Assembly: GCA_964547135.1 (NCBI GenBank)
Contig: CAZJMK010000001.1
Location: 1-64,000 of the forward strand
Source: JAJXSS01 sp964547135
GTDB lineage: Bacteria; Planctomycetota; Phycisphaerae; Phycisphaerales; Phycisphaeraceae
Length of the DNA stretch: 64,000 nucleotides
Reading direction: 5' to 3'
Below the pieces are notes generated by a model that was not told the DNA's origin, made no database searches, and saw only the letters and a program-made list of their open reading frames with translations. Position numbers and translations under genes: made by a program. Of the stretch, positions 53,765-62,328 are shown one piece after another; within the stretch, counting starts at the first letter, position 1; each line of letters starts with the position of its first letter.

Positions 53765-54613
53765 ATGGAACGACGAACTTTTCTCAAAACGAGTTTGGCG
53801 CTGGGCACTGGTTGGAGCGCCGGGTTGTTGACGATGCAAGGTCAGAATCAATACGCAGCCGCCGGTGAGGCAATGGTGTTGCCTTTGCCACGCGCACGAC
53901 CCAATGTGCCCGATACCTTCACCGATGCCCGGCGACAACTGGCGGGGTACTACGGCCTGTGTGAGTCGCTCGATTTTGAAACCGGACGATTGCTGGCGGC
54001 GCTGAATCAAATGGACCTGACCAATGACACCTTGGTGGTCTTCAACTCCGACCATGGCGACATGCTCGGCTCGCATGGTCTGAAAATGAAGAAAAACCAC
54101 CCGCAAGACGAATCATTGCACATACCGTTGTTCATGCGCTGGCCGGGCGTGATCAAACCCGGACAGGTTACGTCAACCCTGATGAGCACCATCGACCTGA
54201 TGCCGACGATATTGTCACTTTGTGGTTTGCCCAGCCCGGCCGGGGTCAGGGGATTGGACAAATCGGCAGCAGTGCTGGGGCGAACGAGCGACGTTGAGTC
54301 GGTGTACAGCCAAGGCCTTGTTCAACCGTCGGGTCAGGCTGAAAAAGACCGTGAAAATCAGGCGGAACCCGGAGCCGAGTGGCGCTGCCTGGTGACCCAG
54401 ACGCATAAACTGGTGGTGCGTCGTGACCCGACGCGCAATCGTTTGTGGGACCTGCGTAACGATCCGTATGAAATGAACAACCTTTGGGAACGTGAACCGG
54501 TGTTGCGTGATGGGCTGATCAAACAATTGCAACACTGGGGTCAGCAAACCAGTGACCCGTTCCCGGAAGGTAGTCATCAAGCACTGCCGATGTACGCCGA
54601 TCCGATGGGGTGA
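53765..54613 (+). pseudogene. Sulfatase lacking its catalytic N-terminal half
   Basis: A normal Tat-like signal (MERRTFLKTSLALGTGWSAG) runs within about 45 residues into LPRARPNVPDTFTDARRQLA, which belongs to the middle of a sulfatase. LVVFNSDHGDMLGSHGLKMKKNHPQDESLHIP (second metal site) and the C-terminal LWDLRNDPYEMNNLWEREP follow. The first metal site and the C-x-P-x-R cysteine motif, normally some 150-200 residues, are absent. An in-frame internal deletion explains this. The product cannot form formylglycine and should be inactive as a sulfatase. Confidence 0.8.
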
Positions 54614-54689
54614 TGTCGGTGTCGTCGTGTTCGAACAAGGCAGACATCAACCCTGGTTGGTCGCCGCATCGACGTGAGCATGACCGTCA

Positions 54690-56456
54690 ATGAAAGCCCA
54701 AAGCATGATGGATCGTCGTGATTTTTTGAAGGCTGGGTCAGCCGTCACCGCGGCGATGCTCGGTACCAATGCCTTGGCGCAAAACGATTCGGTGACGGTA
54801 TCACCCACGGAACGCGCCCAGCATGGCCCCGCAGTATCACCCGTCACCAATGCCGATCGCCCCATGACCTCACGCCCCAACATCGTGCTCATCATCGCCG
54901 ACGATGCCACGCCCAGTTATCACGGGTGCTACGGCGGACCCACGCCCACCCCCAACATCGACAGGCTGGCGACGCAGGGTGCCCGCTTTGAGCGTGCCTA
55001 TTGCAGCGGCTCGCTGTGCAACCCCAGTCGATACACGCTGTTCACCGGTCGATACCCTGGGCGTACGCCTTCGGTGTATGCCAAGGTGCCGATCGATCAG
55101 CCCTACACCGTTTCCCAAAACGCGCAACTGGACCCCGACACGCCGACGCTGCCGCGCATGCTCACGGCTGCGGGTTACTTCACCGGTCACATCGGCAAAT
55201 GGCACAGTCGATTCGACACCGGTTTTTTGAATGAACCTGAACCCGTGCTGGTGCAGGGCGACCCGGATGCCCCGGCTGTCGATGCCGAGCTGCGTCGTCG
55301 TCAGCTTGTGGCACAGAAAGTGGTGCAACAGTGTGCCGGGTTCACCTGGGTTGATCGCGTGCAGTGGGGCAACATCGGCAAAGGTCACGCCAAACTGACC
55401 AAGCACAACCCGATGTGGATGACTGACGGAGCACTGGTATTTTTGGAGGAGGCCAAAAAACGTGCGCAACCGTTTTATTTGCATGTGGCAGCCGGCGTTC
55501 CGCACGGACCTGACCCCAACAAGTCGCTGAATGTCGATCACCGTTACACCTGGGGCGGCAAGCTCGATGAGGCCCCCAAGTCGCATCCGCCGGATGACAC
55601 GGTGTTGGAACGATTGCGTGCCGCCGGTTTGCAGACAGAGGGGCCGATTGCGGGGGTAAACGCGGGCATGGTGATGCTCGATGATCAGGTCGGAGCGATT
55701 CTGCAAAAATTGGAAGCACTGGGGCAGTTGGACAACACGATCATCATTTACACCGCCGACCATGGCATACCCGGCAAAGGTTCGTGTTACGCCATTGGTC
55801 AGCACATGCCCCTGCTCATTCACCGGCCCGGTACGATCGCGCCCGGTACGGTCATTTCGCAAGTCTGCTCGTTGGTCGATGTGGTGCCGACGCTGGCGGA
55901 GGCTTGTGGCGTGATGCTGCCTTCGACGCACCCGGCCGATGGTGTGAGTCTGTTGCCGGCATTGCGTGGGCACAATCCCTGGCCGCGCCGCTATGCGTAT
56001 CACGAAATGGGCTGGGCACGATCGATTCACGATGAACGACATCATTACATCGCCGTGCGTCCGCCTGCACAGGTCATAGCACAGTTTCGTGAGGGGCGTG
56101 GTGAACCCGGTCAGGGCATCATGTTCGACAAACTCAACGCCCAATCGTTCCCTGATTATTTTGCGCCGGATCAGCTTTACGACCTGCACACCGACCCGCT
56201 GGAACGGGTTAATTTGATCAATGACCCGACCCGTGCAGCCGTGGTCGCCCGATTGAAAACCGAACTGGCGTGCATCACCGACACCATGCCCCGTCCGTTT
56301 CCCGCTCAGCCCGACGCGATCGTGAATCAACCGGTTTATCGTGAACTGCTGGAACGTCGCAAAGCCGAGTTGTATGCCGTGAAACATTACCCCAAGGGCG
56401 ATGTGCCGCGTATCTGGCACAGTAACCTCGCAGACCCCGATGCTCCGCCGCTTTGA
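54690..56456 (+). CDS. Secreted sulfatase
   Basis: 588 residues, or 582 from the ATG at 54708 that gives MDRRDFLKAGSAVTAAMLGT, a Tat-like signal. NIVLIIADDATPSYHGCYGG holds the first metal site and SGSLCNPSRYTLFTGRYPGR the catalytic Cys110 (C-N-P-S-R). HIGKWHSRFDTG follows, and IIYTADHGIPGKGSCYAIGQ near residue 350 is the second metal site. The C terminus has LYDLHTDPLERVNLINDP. It is intact, unlike its two upstream neighbours, and is translationally close to the GH28-like gene that follows. Acts outside the cytoplasm on sulfated glycans; substrate unknown. Confidence 0.92.
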   Translation: MKAQSMMDRRDFLKAGSAVTAAMLGTNALAQNDSVTVSPTERAQHGPAVSPVTNADRPMTSRPNIVLIIADDATPSYHGCYGGPTPTPNIDRLATQGARFERAYCSGSLCNPSRYTLFTGRYPGRTPSVYAKVPIDQPYTVSQNAQLDPDTPTLPRMLTAAGYFTGHIGKWHSRFDTGFLNEPEPVLVQGDPDAPAVDAELRRRQLVAQKVVQQCAGFTWVDRVQWGNIGKGHAKLTKHNPMWMTDGALVFLEEAKKRAQPFYLHVAAGVPHGPDPNKSLNVDHRYTWGGKLDEAPKSHPPDDTVLERLRAAGLQTEGPIAGVNAGMVMLDDQVGAILQKLEALGQLDNTIIIYTADHGIPGKGSCYAIGQHMPLLIHRPGTIAPGTVISQVCSLVDVVPTLAEACGVMLPSTHPADGVSLLPALRGHNPWPRRYAYHEMGWARSIHDERHHYIAVRPPAQVIAQFREGRGEPGQGIMFDKLNAQSFPDYFAPDQLYDLHTDPLERVNLINDPTRAAVVARLKTELACITDTMPRPFPAQPDAIVNQPVYRELLERRKAELYAVKHYPKGDVPRIWHSNLADPDAPPL

Positions 56457-56500
56457 GCCGTTTGCTCTCGGCTGCGAGTTCACAACGATTCAACCAAACC

Positions 56501-57838
56501 ATGACCACCAACGTTTTAACCGACCCGATATCTGTGACACACAACCCCGACTTGTCGCTGACCGCCAATGGTCAGCCGGTGACAGTGCATCGTACTTCAG
56601 CCGGCCCGTTCGCAGGGTTTGTTTGCAACCAACCGACGCAACTGGTAATCACCAGCCCCACACCGATTCGTTCCGTACACATCAGCCCGGCTCGTTTCGG
56701 TTTGCAGGCCCAGGTTGCCGGTTCAACCCTCGAAATCACGCTGCCCGGCCCGATGCACCTGGCGGTTGAAATCAACCATGCGTTTTTTTTCGTTTTTGCC
56801 GACGCACCGGACCCCAATCCGCCTTCGCCGACCGACCCCAACGTCATTTACTTCAAAGCGGGTCAAGTGCATACCCCCGGCGACCTTGAACTGCGCAGTG
56901 GGCAAACCCTGTATTTGGAACCCGGCGCGATCGTGAATACGCACTTGTACGCTGTTGATGCCGACAATCTGCGCATTGCCGGTGCCGGCATCATCGACTG
57001 CGGCGGGGCGGTCAAGGGCCACCCCTGGCGGATCGGCATCGAACTGGACCACTGCCGTGATGTCAGCATCGACGGCCCGACGCTCATCGAAGCCACCGGC
57101 TGGATGCTGGTCATCGGTGCCTGCGAACAGGTGCGTGTGCGCAACCTGAAATTATTGTCGGCACGCGGCGGACAGGACGGCATCGACATCGTCGGCAGTC
57201 ATCACGTGCATATCGAAAATTGTTTTGTGCGCACCGGTGATGATTGCGTGGTATTCAAGGCGCAGGACCGTCGCGGCGTGGTTGCAAGGCCACGTTATGA
57301 CTGGTCGCTGAATGTGCATGATGTGGTGGTCGAGGGTTGTCAGTTGATGTCATACCTGGGCGGTTGTGCCACGGAAATCGGCCACGAAACCTGTGCTGAT
57401 CAGATTCACGACATTGTGTTCCGCGACCTGGACATCATCTGTGTGCATCAATATGGTGCCCCCTTTGGCGTGCACATCGCCGATCGGGCAGAGGTGAGCC
57501 GGGTGCTTTACGAAAACATCCGCGTGGAGCATCACTACGACAAACTGCTGGACCTGCGTGTGGTGCGTTCGCGCTGGAGCACCGATGCCAAACGCGGCTG
57601 CATCCGTGATGTCACCTTCCGCAACATCGACGTGACTGTGTCACTCTACAACCCCGGTTACACCTGTTCGCTCATCGGCGGATTCGATGCCGACCATCGT
57701 GTGACCAACGTGCGATTCGAGAACTTTCGACTCAACGGCTCGGTCGCAAACAGTGCCGACGAACTGGACCTGTATCTGCGTCATGCGGATGACGTGGTTT
57801 TCACGGAGGCCGAAGGAGGCACCGCATCAAGTGACTGA
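56501..57838 (+). CDS. GH28-like polygalacturonase-type glycosidase
   Basis: 445 residues of right-handed beta-helix. An N-terminal beta-sandwich of about 110 residues (SVHISPARFGLQAQVAGSTL) precedes QTLYLEPGAIVNTHLYAVDA and the helix coils. ARGGQDGIDIVGSHHVHIEN near residue 224 and FVRTGDDCVVFKAQD near 245 carry the Asp residues placed as in the GH28 NTD and DD motifs. ATEIGHETCADQIHDIVFRD follows. GH28 enzymes cut alpha-galacturonide or rhamnogalacturonan links by inversion. There is no signal peptide. The start is the ATG at 56501; the gene overlaps nothing and begins 45 bp after the sulfatase stop. Confidence 0.82.
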   Translation: MTTNVLTDPISVTHNPDLSLTANGQPVTVHRTSAGPFAGFVCNQPTQLVITSPTPIRSVHISPARFGLQAQVAGSTLEITLPGPMHLAVEINHAFFFVFADAPDPNPPSPTDPNVIYFKAGQVHTPGDLELRSGQTLYLEPGAIVNTHLYAVDADNLRIAGAGIIDCGGAVKGHPWRIGIELDHCRDVSIDGPTLIEATGWMLVIGACEQVRVRNLKLLSARGGQDGIDIVGSHHVHIENCFVRTGDDCVVFKAQDRRGVVARPRYDWSLNVHDVVVEGCQLMSYLGGCATEIGHETCADQIHDIVFRDLDIICVHQYGAPFGVHIADRAEVSRVLYENIRVEHHYDKLLDLRVVRSRWSTDAKRGCIRDVTFRNIDVTVSLYNPGYTCSLIGGFDADHRVTNVRFENFRLNGSVANSADELDLYLRHADDVVFTEAEGGTASSD

Positions 57839-57907
57839 ACGTATACTGGCCGATGCGTACAGTCACTCATTCACCGTCCAACAGCCTCATTCACAGGAAC
57901 CAGACTC

Positions 57908-58957
57908 ATGCCTATCAACATCGGAATCGTCGGCTGCGGAGCCATCGCCCTGCGTCGCCATATTGCGGACCTGACCCACAATGCGGACGCCAAAATGGTT
58001 GCGTTCTGCGATGTCGTTTTGTCCCGTGCGCAGGAACAGGCCGTAAAGTTCGGCGGACAAGCCTACGCCGATTTGAAAAGCCTGCTGGAACACCCCGGAC
58101 TGGATGCCGTCATCGTGTGCACGCCCAACACCCTGCACGCCCCGCAAACCATCGCAGCGTTCAAGGCGGGCAAGCACGTGCTGGTTGAAAAACCCATGGC
58201 TGTCACACGCGATGAGGCTCGAGCCATGATCGACGCGGCAAAATCAGCCGGTAAGTTTCTGATGGTCGGGCAAAACCAAAGGCTGGCAGCCGCGCACATC
58301 AAGGCACGTGAAATTCTGGCAACCGGTGCGCTGGGTAAGGTGCTGAGCTTCCGCACCGCCTTCAAGCATCGCGGCCCGGAAACCTGGAGCATCGACAGCG
58401 GACCGGGCACCTGGTTTTTCAAGAAAAACCTTTCAGGCATGGGCGTGTGCGGCGACCTGGGTATTCACAAGGCTGACCTGATGCGCTACCTGCTGGGCGA
58501 CGAAATTGTTGAGGTGTCGGCGATGATGGGCACCTGTCACAAAACCTACGCCGACGGCAGCCCGATCGACGTGGAAGACAACGCCATGCTGCTGGTGAAA
58601 ACCGCACGCGGAACCATGGGCAGCATCATCATTTCATGGACCAACTACGGTGAAAGTGAAGCCAATTACACCGTGCTTTACTGCCAGCGCGGCGTGATGA
58701 TGCTGGCGATGGACCCCGAATACGGCGTGGTCGTGCGCTACGTCAACGGCAACGAGGAAAAGCACAAACTCGGCAAAATGAGTACCAATGAAAAACAGCA
58801 ACGTTCGGGTGTGTCGGACATGTTCATCAATTCGATATTGAGCAAGACCGAACCGCCGATCAACGGGACTGAGGGCTATCGCAGCCTTGATGTCATCATC
58901 ACCGCGTTGGAAGCAAGCGCACGGGGCACGACTTTGAAGGTTGGAAGCAGCGCATGA
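57908..58957 (+). CDS. Gfo/Idh/MocA-family oxidoreductase
   Basis: 349 residues. INIGIVGCGAIALRRHIADL is the Rossmann glycine loop, and VIVCTPNTLHAPQTIAAFKAGKHVLVEKPMAVT near residue 75 is the EKP signature. MGVCGDLGIHKADLMRYLLG near residue 180 supplies the G-D-x-G-x-H catalytic region. The C terminus is the beta-sheet dimer domain. It uses NAD(P) to oxidise or epimerise a sugar or inositol-type substrate. AGGAACC precedes the ATG. Its TGA overlaps the ATG of a 27-codon ORF, which in turn overlaps the next sulfatase. Confidence 0.92.
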   Translation: MPINIGIVGCGAIALRRHIADLTHNADAKMVAFCDVVLSRAQEQAVKFGGQAYADLKSLLEHPGLDAVIVCTPNTLHAPQTIAAFKAGKHVLVEKPMAVTRDEARAMIDAAKSAGKFLMVGQNQRLAAAHIKAREILATGALGKVLSFRTAFKHRGPETWSIDSGPGTWFFKKNLSGMGVCGDLGIHKADLMRYLLGDEIVEVSAMMGTCHKTYADGSPIDVEDNAMLLVKTARGTMGSIIISWTNYGESEANYTVLYCQRGVMMLAMDPEYGVVVRYVNGNEEKHKLGKMSTNEKQQRSGVSDMFINSILSKTEPPINGTEGYRSLDVIITALEASARGTTLKVGSSA

Positions 58958-59037
58958 GGCGATTAGCGATTTGGTTGATCATTTTGTTCAACATCACGCC
59001 GATCGCGCAACAACATGACACGGAGCGATGCCCATGA
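58954..59037 (+). CDS. 27-residue signal-like mini-ORF bridging two genes
   Basis: MRRLAIWLIILFNITPIAQQ plus seven residues, with a basic start and a hydrophobic core like a signal peptide. Its ATG overlaps the oxidoreductase stop and its TGA overlaps the sulfatase ATG (ATGA at both ends), so ribosomes could pass through all three. It may be a coupling peptide, the relic of a lost secreted protein, or chance. Confidence 0.35.
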   Translation: MRRLAIWLIILFNITPIAQQHDTERCP

Positions 59038-60611
59038 TGGAACCGTGCAATCGACGTGAATGGTTGAAACGATTCGCCGGGGCGGCAGCACTGACACTGG
59101 CGCCGGGCTTGAGTCACTCGGTACAAAGCCTTGCCGCAGCCGCTGCAAACTCATCGGCTGGCATCAAGCGCAATGTGCTGTTCATCGCGGTGGACGACCT
59201 CAAACCGCTGCTGGGTTGCTACGGTGACAACCTCATCAAAACCCCCAACATCGACAAGCTCGCGGCACAAGGGCTGCGTTTCAATTTCGCCTACTGCCAG
59301 CAGGCGATCTGTGCGCCCTCGCGTTTTGGAATACTCACGGGCATGAGGCCGGCGACTCTGGGTATCTACGACCTGGGCACCAACCTGCGTGACAAACACC
59401 CCGATGTCGTCACCCTGCCGCAGCTTTTCAAACAACACGGTTGGCACGCCGAGTCGATCGGCTAAATTTACCACATGGGCAACGGCAATCGGGGTGATGA
59501 ATCATCATGGAGCGTCCCCATCTGGTCGCCGCCCAGTGATCGCTTTGGTGGTGTCGAACCTGATACCAACATCGGCGTTCGCCCGCCCGCGCTGCCGGCA
59601 TCGACTACCCATGCGCCCACGCCCGCGACAACCACCGATACAACCCCCACCGTCGCACCATCAACACCGCCCACGCCGGCGAACAAACCATTGCCCTGGC
59701 GCTGGCCTGATATCAATGATGATGAACTGCCCGATGGCATGATCGCCAACCGCGCGATCGAGCGTTTGCGAGTATTGAAAGATCAACCCTTTTTTCTGGC
59801 GGTGGGTTTCAACAAACCGCACCTGCCCTTTGTCGCACCCAAGCGTTACTGGAACCTTTACGATCGTTCACAGTTTCAGGCACCCACACGCAAAACCCTG
59901 CCCGATGGTGCCCCCGGTTTGGCGGGTAGTTGGTGGGGTGAACTGCGTCAATATTCCGACATCCCTCAAACCGGCCCGCTGAGCGACGAACAGGCCGTCA
60001 CCATGATTCACGGTTATCACGCCGCCACCAGTTACGCCGACGCACAAATCGGGCGGGTGATCGACGAACTCGATGCCCTGGGCCTGCGCGACAACACCAT
60101 CATCATTCTTTGGGGCGACCATGGCTGGCATCTGGGCGATCACGGTTTGTGGTGCAAGCACACCAATTACGAACAGGCCACGCGGGTACCGATGATCATC
60201 AGTGTGCCGGGACAGAAGCATATCGGTGCTGCAAGCGATGCACTGGTCGAGTTCGTGGACATTTACCCGTCCCTCTGCGACCTGGCCGGGGTCGCACCAC
60301 CCAACACCGTCGAAGGCAGCAGCTTTGTTCCGCTGATCGGGCAACCCGACAAGCCATGGAAGAAGGCAGCCTTTCATGCCTACCCACGCAGGCATCGTGA
60401 GCATGGCCCGGTGATGGGTCGTGCGGTGCGCACCCATCGTCATCGCCTGGTGGAATGGGCCAGTGACAACGGCAACTTTCGTGCGCTGGAACTTTACGAC
60501 TACCAGCTCGACCCGGAGGAAACCGTCAACATCGCCGACCGCCCTGAAAATGCTGCGCTGGTGAAGGAACTGCTGGGGTACATCAACGATTGGCGCAGTG
60601 CAGCCCCGTGA
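59034..60611 (+). pseudogene. Iduronate-2-sulfatase-like sulfatase with in-frame TAA
   Basis: The frame reads as a 525-residue sulfatase. A Tat-like leader (CNRREWLKRFAGAAALTLAP) is followed by NVLFIAVDDLKPLLGCYGDN (metal site), QQAICAPSRFGILTGMRPAT (Cys93), and HAESIG, then TAA at 59463-59465 and IYHMGNGNRGDESSWSVP in the same frame. Relatives have Lys there (SIGKIYH), so AAA to TAA is the single change. Downstream IIILWGDHGWHLGDHGLWCK, typical of iduronate-2-sulfatase-like enzymes, and the C terminus are intact, with a Thr/Pro-rich insert near residue 180. Either a recent nonsense mutation or a base error. GGAG lies upstream. Confidence 0.8.
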
Positions 60612-60658
60612 GCAGGGTGTTGTGCGTCGTTGTTGAAACTTGAAAAACCCGGCAACCC

Positions 60659-62062
60659 ATGACCACGCGAGCACCCAACATCGTCTTTGTTTTTGCCGAC
60701 GCCTGGCGGGCGCAGGCTGCCGGTTTCGTCGGTGATGTCAACTGCTTCACTCCGCACATCGATGCCCTGGCCGGGCGAAGTTTGAACCTGACTCATGCTG
60801 TGTCGGGCTGTTCGGTGTGCTGCCCGTACCGGGCGTCACTCATGACCGGGCAATACCCCCAACAGCATGGCGTGGTCATCAATGATGTGGAATTGAACCC
60901 GCAGTGCGAATCGATTGCCCGTGCCTTTGCACACGGCGGATACGACACGGCCTACGTCGGAAAATGGCACATTCACGGCAGCCCTCAGGGCCGATTTGAA
61001 CGTCGTCATGCAGTCGTACCGCGCACCTCCCAGTTGGGGTTCCATTGGTGGATGGGTTTTGAGTGCAATCACGATTACCACAAATCAACCTACTTTGTGA
61101 ACGACGACCCGACCCCCCGGCAGTGGGACGGCTACGACGCACTGGCACAGACACAGGCAGCCTGTGACTACATTCGACAACACGCAGGCCGGCCCAAACC
61201 GTTCATGTTGATGCTGTCATGGGGGCCGCCCCATGCCCCGTATCACACTGCCCCGCCGCCGTATCGGCAGCGTTTTGCCGATATGCCGATGCAACTTCGG
61301 CCCAACGTTCCCCCGGCCATGGCTGCACAGGCCACCGCTGCTCTGCGCGGGTACTACGCACACCTGGCGGCGTTGGACGATTGCGTGAAAATGCTCGATG
61401 ACACGATTGCCGCTTTACCCGCCGGCGACGATACGATTTTCATCGTCACTTCGGATCATGGCGAAATGCTCGGCTGTCAGGGCCTGATGACCAAACTGTT
61501 TCCGTGGGACGAGTCGATCCGCGTGCCGTTCCTGTTCCGCTGGCCACGACTGGGCGAACGCATGGGGCAGACCTGTTCGGTACCGATCGATGCCCCCGAC
61601 ATCATGCCCACGTTGCTGAGCCTGGCCGGGCTTCCAATTCCGCAAACGGTGCAGGGGCGTGACTGGTCCGCTCAACTGCGCGGCGAATCGCCAAGTGACG
61701 ATGATGATGCGGCACCGCTCAACATGTCCGCTGAGTTTCATGAAATCCGCCATAATGGAATGCTCGCCTATCGGGGTTTGCGGACACGTCGGCACACCTA
61801 CGTCCGCAACACTGCCGGGCCCTGGTTGCTTTATGACAACGAGGCCGACCCGTATCAAATGCGCAACCTGATCGACGCCCCGGCTGCACGTGCGCTGCGC
61901 GATGAATTGGATCATTACCTTGGGTGTCGGCTCCAAGCACTGGGCGATCCGTTCGAAACCGGCCCCGACTGCCTGAAGCGACACGGGTTATCGCACTACC
62001 GTGAAGCCAACGACCCGCTGAAACAGCAATGGGTTGATCCGTGGTCATACGTATCGTTTTGA
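60659..62062 (+). CDS. Sulfatase (formylglycine-dependent)
   Basis: 467 residues, no signal peptide. NIVFVFADAWRAQAAGFVGD is the first metal region, with D-A-W in place of the usual DD-x. SGCSVCCPYRASLMTGQYPQ gives the motif C54-C-P-Y-R. AYVGKWHIHGS near residue 100 is the Lys/His pair and IFIVTSDHGEMLGCQGLMTK near residue 265 the second metal site. FRGLRTRRHTYVRNTAGPWL-like sequence and LYDNEADPYQMRNLIDAP close it. It resembles the choline-sulfatase/heparan-type S1 enzymes in layout. It lies 47 bp after the preceding sulfatase and probably ends the operon. Confidence 0.9.
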   Translation: MTTRAPNIVFVFADAWRAQAAGFVGDVNCFTPHIDALAGRSLNLTHAVSGCSVCCPYRASLMTGQYPQQHGVVINDVELNPQCESIARAFAHGGYDTAYVGKWHIHGSPQGRFERRHAVVPRTSQLGFHWWMGFECNHDYHKSTYFVNDDPTPRQWDGYDALAQTQAACDYIRQHAGRPKPFMLMLSWGPPHAPYHTAPPPYRQRFADMPMQLRPNVPPAMAAQATAALRGYYAHLAALDDCVKMLDDTIAALPAGDDTIFIVTSDHGEMLGCQGLMTKLFPWDESIRVPFLFRWPRLGERMGQTCSVPIDAPDIMPTLLSLAGLPIPQTVQGRDWSAQLRGESPSDDDDAAPLNMSAEFHEIRHNGMLAYRGLRTRRHTYVRNTAGPWLLYDNEADPYQMRNLIDAPAARALRDELDHYLGCRLQALGDPFETGPDCLKRHGLSHYREANDPLKQQWVDPWSYVSF

Positions 62063-62186
62063 TCGAGTCGAAACAGGTCATGTTTTGGGTGTTGCTCAGA
62101 GCCACGAGTGGAAGCGAGCGGTTAAGTGCAAGTACCACGCGCTTCCGCTCATGGCTCTGAGCCTGTTTCGATTGGATCAAAACGGT
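62055..62186. repeat. Long inverted repeat after the last sulfatase
   Basis: The outer arms CGTTTTGATCGAGTCGAAAC and GTTTCGATTGGATCAAAACG pair. Just inside, TCAGAGCCACGAGTGGAAGC and GCTTCCGCTCATGGCTCTGA pair too. Two stacked stems of about 20 bp with few mismatches would fold as one long hairpin. The left arm includes the sulfatase stop codon. It could act as a terminator or mRNA-stabilising element, or be a non-autonomous palindromic element. Confidence 0.7.
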
Positions 62187-62222
62187 ACGTTTGACATCAA
62201 AACGGCCTGAGTCGTATGTAAT

Positions 62223-62254
62223 AAAAAAAACGCACGGCAAGCTGTTGCCGTGCG
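62223..62254 (-). terminator. Intrinsic terminator of the PATR protein gene
   Basis: On the minus strand CGCACGGCAA, loop CAGC, TTGCCGTGCG form a perfect 10-bp stem followed by eight T residues. It lies 75 bp after the stop of the gene at 62329. Confidence 0.9.
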
Positions 62255-62328
62255 CCGGAGCCTGAATGGATGGCCCCCCCAGGGACCATGTCAGACCCAC
62301 TCTAACCATGAGTCAAGGTTGTCTGGCA

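Noticed and set aside
54870..56483. 537-codon minus-strand frame over a sulfatase gene
   Set aside because: Complete antisense shadow; composition (Arg, His, Gln, Val) is that of reversed coding DNA.
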